Origin: CAVWSM01 sp963799425
Lineage (GTDB): Bacteria; Actinomycetota; Actinomycetes; Jiangellales; Jiangellaceae
Direction: 5' to 3'
Length of the DNA stretch: 64,000 bases
Assembly (NCBI GenBank): GCA_963799425.1
Contig: CAWCXA010000019.1
Coordinates: 186,001-250,000, forward strand
Position 1 is the stretch's first letter. Every line of letters starts with the position of its first letter. The position numbers and the translations under genes are program-made. Of this stretch, positions 52,426-61,834 are shown in pieces. The notes below the pieces were generated by a model that was not told the origin of the DNA, searched no databases, and saw only the letters and a list, made by a program, of their open reading frames with translations.

Positions 52426-54316
52426 GCACCGCGACCTCGCAACCACGTGAGCAGAGCGCCGCGGCGCCCTCGCCGTTCCCGCCGATCGCCGACTACGCGT
52501 TCCTGTCCAACTGCCACACCGGCGCGCTCGTCGCCCTGGACGGGGCGATCGACTGGTTGTGCGTGCCGAGCTTTGACTCAGCCAGTGTGTTCGGCACGCT
52601 GCTCGACCGGGGGGCGGGCTATTTCCGGCTCGGACCGTTTGGGATCAACCATCCCAGCGCGCGGGTGTACGAGCCGGGGACGAACGTCCTCGAGACGACC
52701 TGGAAGACGCCGACCGGATGGGCTGTGGTCCGCGACGCCTTGACCATGGGGCCACGAGAGCAGGACGACGAGGTCACACCGCACACGCGGCCGCCGGCGG
52801 ACGACGACTGTGACCATCTGCTGGTGCGCACGGTGCGCTGCATCGAGGGCACGATGGAGATCGAGCTGGTCTGCGAGCCGATGTTCGACTACGGCCGCGT
52901 ACCGGCCCAGTGGGCATTGGTCGATGGCAGCCGGCATGTCGCCGACGCGACCGGCGGAGGGTCACACGATCCGGCTGGCCACCGACATGTCGCTCGGGAT
53001 CGAGGGCAACCGGGCCCGAGCCCGGCATGTGCTCGGCGGCGGGTGAGCAGCGCTACTGCTCGCTGTCCTGGGCGGCTGGCCTCGCCTCGGTGGGTGACGT
53101 GGACGAGGCCACGCGTCGGCTGGATACCACGATCCGGTTCTGGCGGGCCTGGCTGGGGACCGCTCGCATCCCGGACCACGGCTGGCGCGACCCGATCCAG
53201 CGTGCGACGTTGGCCGTGAAGGGCTTGACGTACATGCCCACCGGGGCCACGGTGGCTGCCCTCACGACCTCCCTGCCCGAGACGCCGGGTGGTGAGCGTA
53301 ACTGGGACTACCGCTACACGTGGATGCGTGACACGACCTTCACCCTGCAGGCGCTGCACATGCTGAACCTGGACTGGGAGGCCGACGAGTTCATGCAGTT
53401 CGTCGCCGACCTCGAGCCCAACCAGGACGGCGCACTGCAGATCATGTACGGGATCGACGGGCGGCGTGACCTGAGCGAGTCGACCCGCGACGAGCTGTCT
53501 GGCTATGCCGGGGCCCGCCCGGTGCGCATCGGCAACGGCGCCTTCGACCAGCGGCAGAACGACGTGTTCGGTGCGGTGCTCGACTCGATCCTGCTGCACA
53601 GCCGGCGCAGCCAGCGTCTGCCGAGGCGGCTGTGGCCGATCGTCGAGTCGCAGGCCGAGTGCGCCACCGCGGTGTGGCAGGAGCCCGACCAGGGCATCTG
53701 GGAGGCTCGTGGCAAACCGCAGCATTACGTGTCGTCAAAGCTGATGACCTGGGTGGCGATGGACCGGGCCGCCAAGCTCGCCGAGATACGCGGGTCGATG
53801 GACAAGGCGGCGACGTGGCGAGAGCACGGCCGACGAGATCAAGGCCGACATCCTCGCGCAATGGCGCACAGCGGGGGGGTGCTGCGTCAGCACTACGACA
53901 CCGAGTCCCTCGACGCGTCCACGCTGCTGGCCGCGATCTTCGGGTTCCTCCCGCACGACGACGAGCTGCTGCGCGCGTCGGTGCTGGCCATCGCCGACGA
54001 TCTGACCGAGAACGGGTTCGTGCTGCGCTACCGCACCGACGAGACCGATGACGGGCTGTCGGGCAAGGAGGGCACGTTCCTGATCTGTTCGTTTTGGCTT
54101 GTCTCGGCGCTCGCGATCATTGGAGAGGACCAGCGGGCCCGTGACCTCATGGAACGCCTGCTGCGGGTTGCCTCGCCGTTAGGGCTCTACGCCGAGGAGT
54201 TCGACGTCGACACCGGCCGCCACCTCGGCAACTTCCCGCAAGCGTTCTCGCATCTCGCGCTGCTCGAGGCGGCCGGACGCATCATCGCCGCCGAACGAAT
54301 GCAGGAGTTCTCATGA
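52422..54316 (+). pseudogene. glycoside hydrolase family 15 (glucoamylase/trehalase-like), frameshifted
   Basis: The GH15 architecture is complete when read across shifts: N-terminal SNCHTGALVALDGAIDWLCV, catalytic-domain ERNWDYRYTWMRDTTFTLQA, EPDQGIWEARGKPQHYVSSK (acid Glu) and GLSGKEGTFLICSFWLVSAL (base Glu). The frame changes near 52965 and 53043, and a pair of compensating shifts lies between about 53830 and a run of seven G at 53872. Intact members are about 600-660 residues and cleave trehalose or alpha-glucans. Its pairing with a zwf fragment fits the zwf-GH15 operons of actinobacteria. Confidence 0.85.
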
Positions 54317-54599
54317 GGCGCTGCGGGTCTGGAAACCGCTGAGATGACCGACGATCCGTTGACCGCTATCGCGTCGAGAGCCGAGATCGGGACGACAAGC
54401 TCGTGCATCTCGGTTGCTCGCCCAGGAGGCGGAGGCTTCAGATACGCACGTCGAGATTCGCGACCTGCGCGCACCGCCCGCCCCGGACTTGGGAGTTCTG
54501 CGAACACGCCCGACATCCTTGCCTTGTTCAAGCGGAGCGTAAGCGGGCAAGGCTCCGACAGAATCCGTCGCCCGTTAAGGGGAAGGACCGTTGAGCACG

Positions 54600-55049
54600 A
54601 TGACCTCTCACGAGCCCGTCTTGGCGATGCCGGGACGGCTGAAGTTCGTCAAGGCGCTGTTGCTCGCGAGTGCCGTCGGCGTACTTGCCGGCTGCGGTGG
54701 CAGCGAAACGCCCGAAGTCTGTGACAGTCTCGAGACCCTGAGTGGGAGTGTCAACGAATTGCAGGACCTCGACCCACAGGTCGGTGAAGGAGCCGTGGCT
54801 GACATCGAGGAGTCGCTCGACTCGATCCGAACCGATGTCGAAGCCGTAAAGGGGGATGCCGAGGCGGAGCTCTCAGAACCGATCTCAGATCTCGAGACCT
54901 CGCTCGACGCCCTGTCCACGGACCTCGACGCCGTTCAGGCGACCGGCGACGTCACTTCCGCGTCGGCGCAGGCAATCGGCGACTCGCTCGCTGCCGTGAG
55001 CACATCCTGGGAGGCACTCACCACGTCGGTCCCGGACTGCGATCTCTAG
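54600..55049 (+). CDS. putative lipoprotein with coiled-coil domain
   Basis: A 149-residue protein with a signal sequence and lipobox (ALLLASAVGVLAGCGG; the Cys is lipidated), then an acidic helical region with heptad-like leucines and a Cys near the N- and C-termini (PEVCDSL, VPDCDL) that may pair. GGAAGGA precedes; ATG 54600 is preferred to TTG 54591. The function is unknown. Confidence 0.78.
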   Translation: MTSHEPVLAMPGRLKFVKALLLASAVGVLAGCGGSETPEVCDSLETLSGSVNELQDLDPQVGEGAVADIEESLDSIRTDVEAVKGDAEAELSEPISDLETSLDALSTDLDAVQATGDVTSASAQAIGDSLAAVSTSWEALTTSVPDCDL

Positions 55050-55156
55050 AAGCGGATGCCGCCCGCGTGGGGACGCTACCCCAAACGTGGCTATGCCATA
55101 ACAACCGGAGCGGCACGAACCAGGGTCCTTCCGACACTCGGAATAGGAGGCGGGGA

Positions 55157-55264
55157 CGACCTGCTCGGAGGGGATCCCGATGCTCGGCAAGTCTGCGGCG
55201 GAGCAGGTCGAGTGTGATCCATAGGTAGTCAGCCCCGGGACACCGGGCTTGCCCTCCGGGGGCT
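55157..55264. repeat. inverted repeats between the lipoprotein and LuxR genes
   Basis: CGACCTGCTC (55157-55166) and GAGCAGGTCG (55201-55210) are perfect 10-bp complements 34 bases apart. AGCCCCGG (55231-55238) and CCGGGGGCT (55256-55264) form a GC stem with one bulge. The second may be a terminator for the lipoprotein gene. The 276-base gap holds no convincing gene. Confidence 0.35.
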
Positions 55265-55325
55265 GGCCCATCAGGCAGTCCATGCTGGCTCTCTAGCGCA
55301 CCTCCCCAGCCGACTCGCCGGATCG

Positions 55326-57965
55326 GTGGGCGAGGCTACGCTACGAGCAGTGTCGCCGCCAGAACAGACTCCGATCCGACGGTTCGTTTCCCCGGTCCGC
55401 TTTCGGGTGCCAGCACCGCCGTTGGCGTTTGTGGCCCGCGCCGAGCTGGTAGATCGCCTTGACCGGTCGAGAGCGCCTGTCACGATCGTCGTGGGCTCAC
55501 CTGGCGCGGGCAAGACCGCGCTGGTCGGCTCCTGGGTGATGCAGCGAACCGGCCGCACGGTGTGGCTGTCCTGTGACCCCACCGACGCCGACCCGGTCAG
55601 GTTCTGGTCGGCGGTGGCGGTCGCCGTACACCGTGTGATCCCCGGCGCCGGGCGGGACGCGCTGCGGCGGCTCGATGAAGAGGGCCACGAAACCCCCGAC
55701 GCGGTCGCCAGCCTCGCCACCGACTGCAGTTCGACACCCGGGCTGGCGATCGTGTTCGACGATTTCCACCACGTGGGGTCGTCGCCGGCGACGGTGGCTG
55801 CCTTCGTACGTTCCTTGTCTCCCGAGGTTCGACTGGTGTTGACGACGCGCCGGGATCCCACCGTCCCCCTGGGCCGGCTTCGCGCCCAAGGACGGCTGTT
55901 GGAGATCCGGGACCAGGACCTGCGGTTCAGCCTGGTCGAGGCAACCCGACTGTTCCGCCGCTTGGGCATCGACGTCAGCCATCAGGTTCTCGAGCGACTT
56001 CTTCTGCTGACCGAGGGATGGCCCGCGGGTCTGCAGCTCGCTGGACTCTCAATGAGGAACCGGCCCGACCCCGCCGGCTTCCTCGACGAGTTCGCGGACA
56101 GTGATCGGGGTGTCGCAGACTTCCTGATCAACGAGGTGCTTGACCTTCAGGAGCCTGACATTGCCGAGTTCCTCCTGGAGACGTCGGTGCTGGAGTCCTT
56201 CGACGCCGCGCTTTGCGCTGCGGTCACCGACCGCGACGACGCGGGCGAGGTCCTGCACCGGCTCCGCGAGGCGCACCTTTTCGTGATCGAGCTGGATCGT
56301 CGTGCCGGCTGGTACCGCTACCATCAGCTCTTCGGTTCCTTCCTTCGGGCACGGTTGCGCACACGCTCCCCGGATCGGCTACGAGCAGCCCACGCGTCGG
56401 CATCCCGCGCCTACGCCGCACGCGGCGACACCATGAGCGCCGTCGACCACGCCATGGCCGCGGGCGATGTGGAGGGTGCTTTCCAGCTTCTGCGTGGGCT
56501 TGCCGCCAGCCAAGGGGACGTTGAAAGCCGACATGTCGCCGTCGACACCGTTCGCGCCTGGCTCCGTCAGTACGGCGCTCAACAGCTGGGGGCCGAGCCT
56601 CGTGTGCTCCTGGAGTGCTGCCTCGTCCTTGCCGCCGTCGGCGCCCCCGACGTCGAGCTCTGGCTGCGCCGCGTAGAGCAGAGCGGATCGTCCCGGCTCG
56701 AGCGGCCCGCCGCAGCCATGCTGACCGGTATCTGGGGGCTGCACCTGCTGCATCGCGGCGATCCATTTGCGGCGTTGGAGCGCGTGGACGACGCCCGACG
56801 CATCCTCGGCGCGGATGTTGCGAAAGACTTCTGGGTTTCACAATGGCCGGTCGTGGCCTGCCAGGCGCATCTGTGGCTGGATGATCCGGCGGCGGCGAAG
56901 ACGGCGGCGGCCGAGGCAAGAACGCCTGCCCTGCCCTCAACATTCGTGGACTCCGTGCGGCTACCTGGCTATCTGGCCTGGGCCGCCGTGGTCGAAGGAG
57001 AGCTGTCGGAGGCGGAACATCAAGCACAGCTCGCCCTGGAGGGGGCCCGGTCCCTGGAGCTCGCCGCCACCAATCTGGGGTGGATCTTCCCGTGGCTGTC
57101 GCTAGCAGTCGTGGCGCGCGACCGCGACGACTTAGTCGAGGCCGAGCGTCTTGCCTCGCTGGCCACCGAGGCCGCGGAGATCGCAAACCGCCCGCCCTTG
57201 ACGCTGCTGTGCCTCCTGGAGCTTGCCCGGCTCGCCATGACTCGGGGCGCCACCGACGACGCGACGTCGATCATCGAGCGCTCCAGACGAGTCATGCCCG
57301 CGGCGACCCAAGTGGTACGCGAGCACATCGACCGACTCGAGGCGCGTCTCGCAATCGACCTCGGCAGACCCAGCGCGCCCGAACGCGTCGCTGGGCTGCG
57401 GCCGACGGCGCACCGGGCACTTTTGGAGGCCCGGTTGCTGTTGGCCGGAGAGGACCCGAGCAGGGCCGTGCAAGTTCTGGATCAGGCTCAGGGCAAGATG
57501 TCGACTCGCCGGTTGCGCGTCGAACACGGGCTGCTGTCCGCACGCGCCCTGGCGCCATACCACCGAGCCCGCGCGCTCGATCAACTCGAGCAAGCCTTGC
57601 AGCTTGCCGAGCCAGTTGGTCTCGTGCGCCCGTTCGTCGACGAAGGCCCCGCGCTGCGTTCCCTGCTCGAGGCCATTTCCCCACGTACGGGGCTTGATAC
57701 GTTCGCCAGCCGGGTCGTCGACGCGAGCCATCGCCGGCCGGCGCTCCCCAGGCAGCGCATACCCCGAAAAGTCGACGGGCTGAGCGACCGCGAGCTGGAC
57801 GTCCTCCGCTACCTCGCCAGCCGTCTCACCTATCCGGAGGTGGCCCGCGAGCTGCATGTTTCGGTCAACACACTGAAGTCTCACGTCAAGGCGGTCTATC
57901 GAAAGCTCGGCGCAACCGGCAGGGCCGAGGCCGTCCAAGCGGCTCGTGACGCCCGGCTCATCTGA
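55326..57965 (+). CDS. LuxR-family ATP-dependent regulator (MalT/LAL type)
   Basis: An 879-residue regulator of the LAL class. P-loop VVGSPGAGKTALVGSW (near 57-66), Walker B LAIVFDDFHHVG, sensor LVLTTRRDP, a MalT-like WPAGLQLAGLS, a long helical-repeat region (about 350-780), and a C-terminal LuxR helix-turn-helix (LSDRELDVLRYLASRLTYPE, VSVNTLKSHVKAVYRKLG). Relatives need ATP and an inducer to activate promoters. GTG 55326 or GTG 55350 could be the start. It is a candidate binder of the repeated dyads in this region, which is inference. Confidence 0.9.
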   Translation: MGEATLRAVSPPEQTPIRRFVSPVRFRVPAPPLAFVARAELVDRLDRSRAPVTIVVGSPGAGKTALVGSWVMQRTGRTVWLSCDPTDADPVRFWSAVAVAVHRVIPGAGRDALRRLDEEGHETPDAVASLATDCSSTPGLAIVFDDFHHVGSSPATVAAFVRSLSPEVRLVLTTRRDPTVPLGRLRAQGRLLEIRDQDLRFSLVEATRLFRRLGIDVSHQVLERLLLLTEGWPAGLQLAGLSMRNRPDPAGFLDEFADSDRGVADFLINEVLDLQEPDIAEFLLETSVLESFDAALCAAVTDRDDAGEVLHRLREAHLFVIELDRRAGWYRYHQLFGSFLRARLRTRSPDRLRAAHASASRAYAARGDTMSAVDHAMAAGDVEGAFQLLRGLAASQGDVESRHVAVDTVRAWLRQYGAQQLGAEPRVLLECCLVLAAVGAPDVELWLRRVEQSGSSRLERPAAAMLTGIWGLHLLHRGDPFAALERVDDARRILGADVAKDFWVSQWPVVACQAHLWLDDPAAAKTAAAEARTPALPSTFVDSVRLPGYLAWAAVVEGELSEAEHQAQLALEGARSLELAATNLGWIFPWLSLAVVARDRDDLVEAERLASLATEAAEIANRPPLTLLCLLELARLAMTRGATDDATSIIERSRRVMPAATQVVREHIDRLEARLAIDLGRPSAPERVAGLRPTAHRALLEARLLLAGEDPSRAVQVLDQAQGKMSTRRLRVEHGLLSARALAPYHRARALDQLEQALQLAEPVGLVRPFVDEGPALRSLLEAISPRTGLDTFASRVVDASHRRPALPRQRIPRKVDGLSDRELDVLRYLASRLTYPEVARELHVSVNTLKSHVKAVYRKLGATGRAEAVQAARDARLI

Positions 57966-58074
57966 GCCCGATCGAGCTCGCGGGCGAGCGATCATGAGAT
58001 GCCCGCCCTAGCCTGAATCCGTCTGGTCGGCACGTCGGTGCTGACGATCAAGGGGCCTTTGGGGGCCGGCCGAA

Positions 58075-59358
58075 TTGCCTCGTGCGCTGGGACCGATCCG
58101 GACCTCCGCGCAGCAATCCGCGTTGGCCGGCACCATCGGAAACTTCGTTGAGTGGTACGACTTCGCTATCTACGGCGCCTCGGCCACTGTGCTGGCTGAC
58201 GTGCTCACTCAAGGCGGGGACGCCGGGCTGACCGCGATCTTCGCCGTGTTCGCGCTGTCCGTTCTCGTCCGACCACTTGGCGCCGTGCTGGTGGGCCTCC
58301 GCGCCGACCGACTCGGGCGCCGAGGAACGCTCGCCGCGATGCTCCTTGCCATGACTGCGGCAACCACGGCCATCGGCCTACTGCCACCGTACGAAGCAGT
58401 TGGGGCGGCGGCTGCCCTGTTGCTGCTGGCACTTCGCACCGCACAGGCCTTCTCGACAGGTGGTGAACTGTCGGCGTCGATCCCGTACGTCATCGAGCAC
58501 GCGCCACCGGGGCGTCGCGGCCGGTACGGCGGTTACCACCTGGCCACCCTCGGTCTCGGAGTCGGCTCGGGCATCGGCGTTGTTGCAGCGGTTGACTGGG
58601 CAACGGACGCGGACGAGATGGCGTCGTGGGGTTGGCGCGTACCGTTCCTGGTCGCACTGCCCCTGGGCATGGTGGGTGTCTACATACGCTGGAAGACCAC
58701 AGAAACGCCAGCCTTCGAGAGGATGAGCAGCGCGGGTGTGCAAGACACGTCCCTGCGCGAACTCGTCCGCGGCCATCTCGATGCGCTCAGGGGCGGATTC
58801 ATCCTCGCGGCCGCCTTCAGCTGCGCGTTCAGCCTGTGGTTCGTCTTCCTCACGGCGCACCTGGTCACAACGCATCGATACAGCTTGGCTGCTGCACTCG
58901 GCGGCACCCTCGCCGGAGTGGCCGCGTTCGGGGCGACGGCACCGCTGTTCGGACATCTCTCAGATCGGGTCGGCCGGCGCCCGCTGCTGCTCAGTGGAAC
59001 GTCCCTCCTTGCGGTCGCCTGGGCGGTCGGTTATCCGTTCGCCCTGGATGGGCACCAGCTCGGCCTGCTGCTGACGAGTGTCCTCATGGGCGTGGCCCTC
59101 GCCCAGTTCGTGCTGCCGGCGGCCATCGCCGACCGGCTGCCGGTGCGTGTCCGCGCCGCGGGCGTCGCGCTAGCGTTCGGTGTCTCGAGCGGGGCCGTCG
59201 GCGGTACGGCGCCGCTCCTGGCAGACCTCGCGACACGGGCCGACGCAGAAGCGTTCGTCCCGGCCTACGCGGTGGCCTGGGCGATTCTTGGCGTGCTGAC
59301 AGCGTTGGGTTGGCCCAGGCACGGGGGGGACCTATCGAGTAACGCCTCGCGGGCTTGA
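58075..59358 (+). CDS. MFS transporter, metabolite:H+ symporter (MHS) family
   Basis: A 427-residue 12-helix transporter with the MHS landmarks GNFVEWYDFAIYG, RADRLGRRGTLAAMLLAM, RTAQAFSTGGELSASIPYVIEHAP and HLSDRVGRRPLLLSG. Relatives import citrate, shikimate, proline/betaine or alpha-ketoglutarate; the substrate cannot be read. The start is TTG 58075. It follows the LuxR gene by 109 bases. Confidence 0.88.
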   Translation: MPRALGPIRTSAQQSALAGTIGNFVEWYDFAIYGASATVLADVLTQGGDAGLTAIFAVFALSVLVRPLGAVLVGLRADRLGRRGTLAAMLLAMTAATTAIGLLPPYEAVGAAAALLLLALRTAQAFSTGGELSASIPYVIEHAPPGRRGRYGGYHLATLGLGVGSGIGVVAAVDWATDADEMASWGWRVPFLVALPLGMVGVYIRWKTTETPAFERMSSAGVQDTSLRELVRGHLDALRGGFILAAAFSCAFSLWFVFLTAHLVTTHRYSLAAALGGTLAGVAAFGATAPLFGHLSDRVGRRPLLLSGTSLLAVAWAVGYPFALDGHQLGLLLTSVLMGVALAQFVLPAAIADRLPVRVRAAGVALAFGVSSGAVGGTAPLLADLATRADAEAFVPAYAVAWAILGVLTALGWPRHGGDLSSNASRA

Positions 59359-59367
59359 TGAGGACGG

Positions 59368-59808
59368 TCATTGCGTGGTGTTGGTCGTCGGGCCTCCTGC
59401 CTCAGCGAAGGGTGCAGAGACCAGTGCCACATCCTCCCCGCGGGCCGTGACGTCGATCCGAGACGGGCCCGCTGCGAGCGTCACCACCTGAGGGTGGTCC
59501 CCCAGCCGCTTTGCCTTGCCTACAGCGCTTCGGGTGCTTTCGACACGGTCGACCGGGATCAGGGCGTTGCGCACATAGAGCGGCGCAGGGGTCCAGACGA
59601 GAACGTCGCGGACCCATCGACCGTAGCCGCGCCGTGGGCGGCTGCCGAGCCCGTGGGCTTCGCCCTCGACGAGGTGTGCGATGCCACGAAAGGCCCCGGC
59701 ATGGTGGCTCAGCCAACGCCGGCGAGCGACGACTCCGCCGAGGTAGACGACGATGACGATCAAGTTGACTCCCAGGAGGGCCAACAGTGCAACCAGCAAG
59801 GCGCTCAC
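59368..59808 (-). CDS. DUF2550-like membrane-anchored protein
   Basis: A 146-residue protein with one N-terminal membrane helix (LLVALLALLGVNLIVIVVYL) and a soluble domain (RRGYGRWVRDVLVWTPAPLY, VESTRSAVGKAKRLGDHPQV) resembling DUF2550. GTG 59808 starts six bases after the SulP stop, so it is likely co-transcribed with the transporter. The function is unknown. Confidence 0.62.
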   Translation of the reverse strand: MSALLVALLALLGVNLIVIVVYLGGVVARRRWLSHHAGAFRGIAHLVEGEAHGLGSRPRRGYGRWVRDVLVWTPAPLYVRNALIPVDRVESTRSAVGKAKRLGDHPQVVTLAAGPSRIDVTARGEDVALVSAPFAEAGGPTTNTTQ

Positions 59809-59814
59809 CGACTC

Positions 59815-61551
59815 TCAGTCTGCGTCGAGTCTGGGATGGTGTCCGACGACCCAGGCCTGGGCGTCGTGGAGCGCCGCCCAAGTCGACTCGCCCAGGGCCG
59901 GCGTGGCTCCGAAGACACGGACCGGGGATGTCACCGTTACGCGTCCGGTCCTCGCCAATAGCTGGGCCATGTCCGGGTCGAGCCCCGAGAGGTAGAGGCG
60001 GCCCCCAGCCGCATCGAGCTGCTCGGCGTACGCCCCGACGATCCGGAAGAACGTTGCCCCCAGGGATGTGCGACCCCGCAGCCGGAGGACGACTGCTGGC
60101 GCTTGGGCTGCGCCGACCTCGGGCAGCCGTGCCTGCAGGGTGCGGGCGCCGGCGTAGAACAGGCTGCCGTACGCATCCAGCACGGTGACCTCGTTGCTGG
60201 CGAGCGTGCGCGGCGCCGGCCGTTCGCGGAACTGGTTGTCATCCGTTGGCACGAGCTCGACGACTTTTAGGTCCATGGCCTCCTGGTTGAGCTGGAGCAG
60301 CAGTGACAGGACGACGCCAAGGCCGACAGCCGCCGCGACCGGCAGGAATAGCGTCGCGACGAAGGTTGCCGCCATCGCAACCTGCGAGATGCGCCCGGTC
60401 CGCCAGATGGTCGCCAGCTCATGCGGTCGAAGCGAGCTGATCGCCGCGAAGATGAGCACCGCGGCCAGCGTCGGCATGACCACCTTGCCGACCAACCCGC
60501 CGAACGCGACGAGAATGACCACCATCCAGATGCCCGACCAGATCGCCGCCCACCGCGTCCGCGCTCCCGCCGCGGCATTCACGGCGGTCTGGCCTACCGA
60601 GCCGCCCACCGGCTGACCGCGGAACAGCCCGGAGGCTATGTTGCCGGCGCCCTGCGCGAGAAAGTCCCGGTTCATGTTCGACGGTCGCCCATCAGCGTTC
60701 GGGGCGGCCTCACTCACTCCGGCTCCTTGCACCAGCACGATCACTGCTATGGCGAATGCGTTAACGATGAGGTCGAAAGAGATGAGGCTGACGTCGGGCA
60801 GCGAAGGCGCGGGAATCAACTTCGGAATCGCACCCGCATCCTCGACCCGGGCGACGCTGTCGGCGCCGGCGACGACCACCGCGAGCGTCGGGATGACCAG
60901 CGCCACGAGTGCGCTTATGGTGTTCCACCGGGTCTTGGCCAAGCCAAACAGGATGACCAAAGCGGTGAGCCCGCTCAACAGCGACGCGACATTGACGCTC
61001 CCCGGGTGGGTGATGACGTCCAACGCCTTGGCCAGCGCATTCGATCCCTGCGCGGCAACGCCCGTCAGGTCGCCGAGCTGGCCACAGATGATGTTGACCG
61101 CGACCCCGGTGAGAAACCCGGTCATCACCGAGTGGGAGACAAACCGCGTGTAGCGGCCCAGCCGCAGCAGCCCGGCCGCGATCATGACGAGACCGGCGAG
61201 CACCGTCAGCAAGATCAGCACTTCCGACCGCTGCTCGACGGCGACACCTGACACCGCCGATCCCGCGGCGAGTGCGGCGGCGGTCGTGGTCGTGATCACC
61301 ATCAGCTGGGTGCTCGAGGTCAGCCCGCCGGCAAGCGGGCCGGCAAAACTGGCGTACAGACCGTGGACGGGGTTGACGCCCACCAACACGGCCGACGCCA
61401 TCCCGTCGGGAACGCTGCTGATCGCACCCGGCAGCCCCGCCACCACGTCCCTGCCGAAATGCCGCCGATCGGGCTTGATCGAACGTCCCCAAGACTGCAG
61501 CCCGGCGATGATCTGCGCGGGGCCTGATCGGCCGGGCGGTGTCTCAGTCAT
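59815..61551 (-). CDS. SulP family inorganic anion transporter with STAS domain
   Basis: A 578-residue SLC26/SulP transporter: signature DVVAGLPGAISSVPDGMASA and NPVHGLYASFAGPLAGGLTS in the first helices, a conserved QPVGGSVGQTAVNAAAGA, then a C-terminal STAS domain (about 450-570; LASNEVTVLDAYGSLFYAGA). Relatives carry sulfate, bicarbonate or C4-dicarboxylates. ATG 61551 has a weak ribosome-binding site. Confidence 0.92.
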   Translation of the reverse strand: MTETPPGRSGPAQIIAGLQSWGRSIKPDRRHFGRDVVAGLPGAISSVPDGMASAVLVGVNPVHGLYASFAGPLAGGLTSSTQLMVITTTTAAALAAGSAVSGVAVEQRSEVLILLTVLAGLVMIAAGLLRLGRYTRFVSHSVMTGFLTGVAVNIICGQLGDLTGVAAQGSNALAKALDVITHPGSVNVASLLSGLTALVILFGLAKTRWNTISALVALVIPTLAVVVAGADSVARVEDAGAIPKLIPAPSLPDVSLISFDLIVNAFAIAVIVLVQGAGVSEAAPNADGRPSNMNRDFLAQGAGNIASGLFRGQPVGGSVGQTAVNAAAGARTRWAAIWSGIWMVVILVAFGGLVGKVVMPTLAAVLIFAAISSLRPHELATIWRTGRISQVAMAATFVATLFLPVAAAVGLGVVLSLLLQLNQEAMDLKVVELVPTDDNQFRERPAPRTLASNEVTVLDAYGSLFYAGARTLQARLPEVGAAQAPAVVLRLRGRTSLGATFFRIVGAYAEQLDAAGGRLYLSGLDPDMAQLLARTGRVTVTSPVRVFGATPALGESTWAALHDAQAWVVGHHPRLDAD

Positions 61552-61742
61552 CAGAGGCCGCGATCGCGCGGCTCGTCACCATCAAACCGCGACCTGTCGG
61601 CAACGCCCAAGTGAGCGGCACGCCGAGCCCAACAGCCCACCGTCGAGACGCCAACATCCGTCATCTCGACCCCTTCCGGACGCGGTCGTAAGCCCCCTAG
61701 GCCTGGACCATCGCGGCGACGCACCCAGGACACCAAGTGTTC

Positions 61743-61761
61743 GGGTGATCGTGCCTCACCC
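61743..61761. repeat. GGGTGA-N7-TCACCC element, copy B
   Basis: GGGTGATCGTGCCTCACCC, followed after six bases by GGGTGG as in copy A. It lies 74 bases before the alpha/beta-hydrolase start at 61835 and about 190 bases before the divergent SulP gene. Confidence 0.6.
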
Positions 61762-61834
61762 AGAGCAGGGTGGATTGCTCAGAAGAGGCAGGCTTCGGAT
61801 CTGCGGCCCACAATGTTTGGGGAACGGAGGCGGG

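Noticed and set aside
46905..54316. Uniform long-read indel error as the cause of all frameshifts
   Set aside because: Many long genes elsewhere in the window are intact, and one lesion is a nonsense codon rather than an indel; local errors remain possible.
54885..55283. A cysteine-containing minus-strand frame in the gap before the LAL regulator
   Set aside because: It runs antisense through the lipoprotein gene and shows no recognisable structure.
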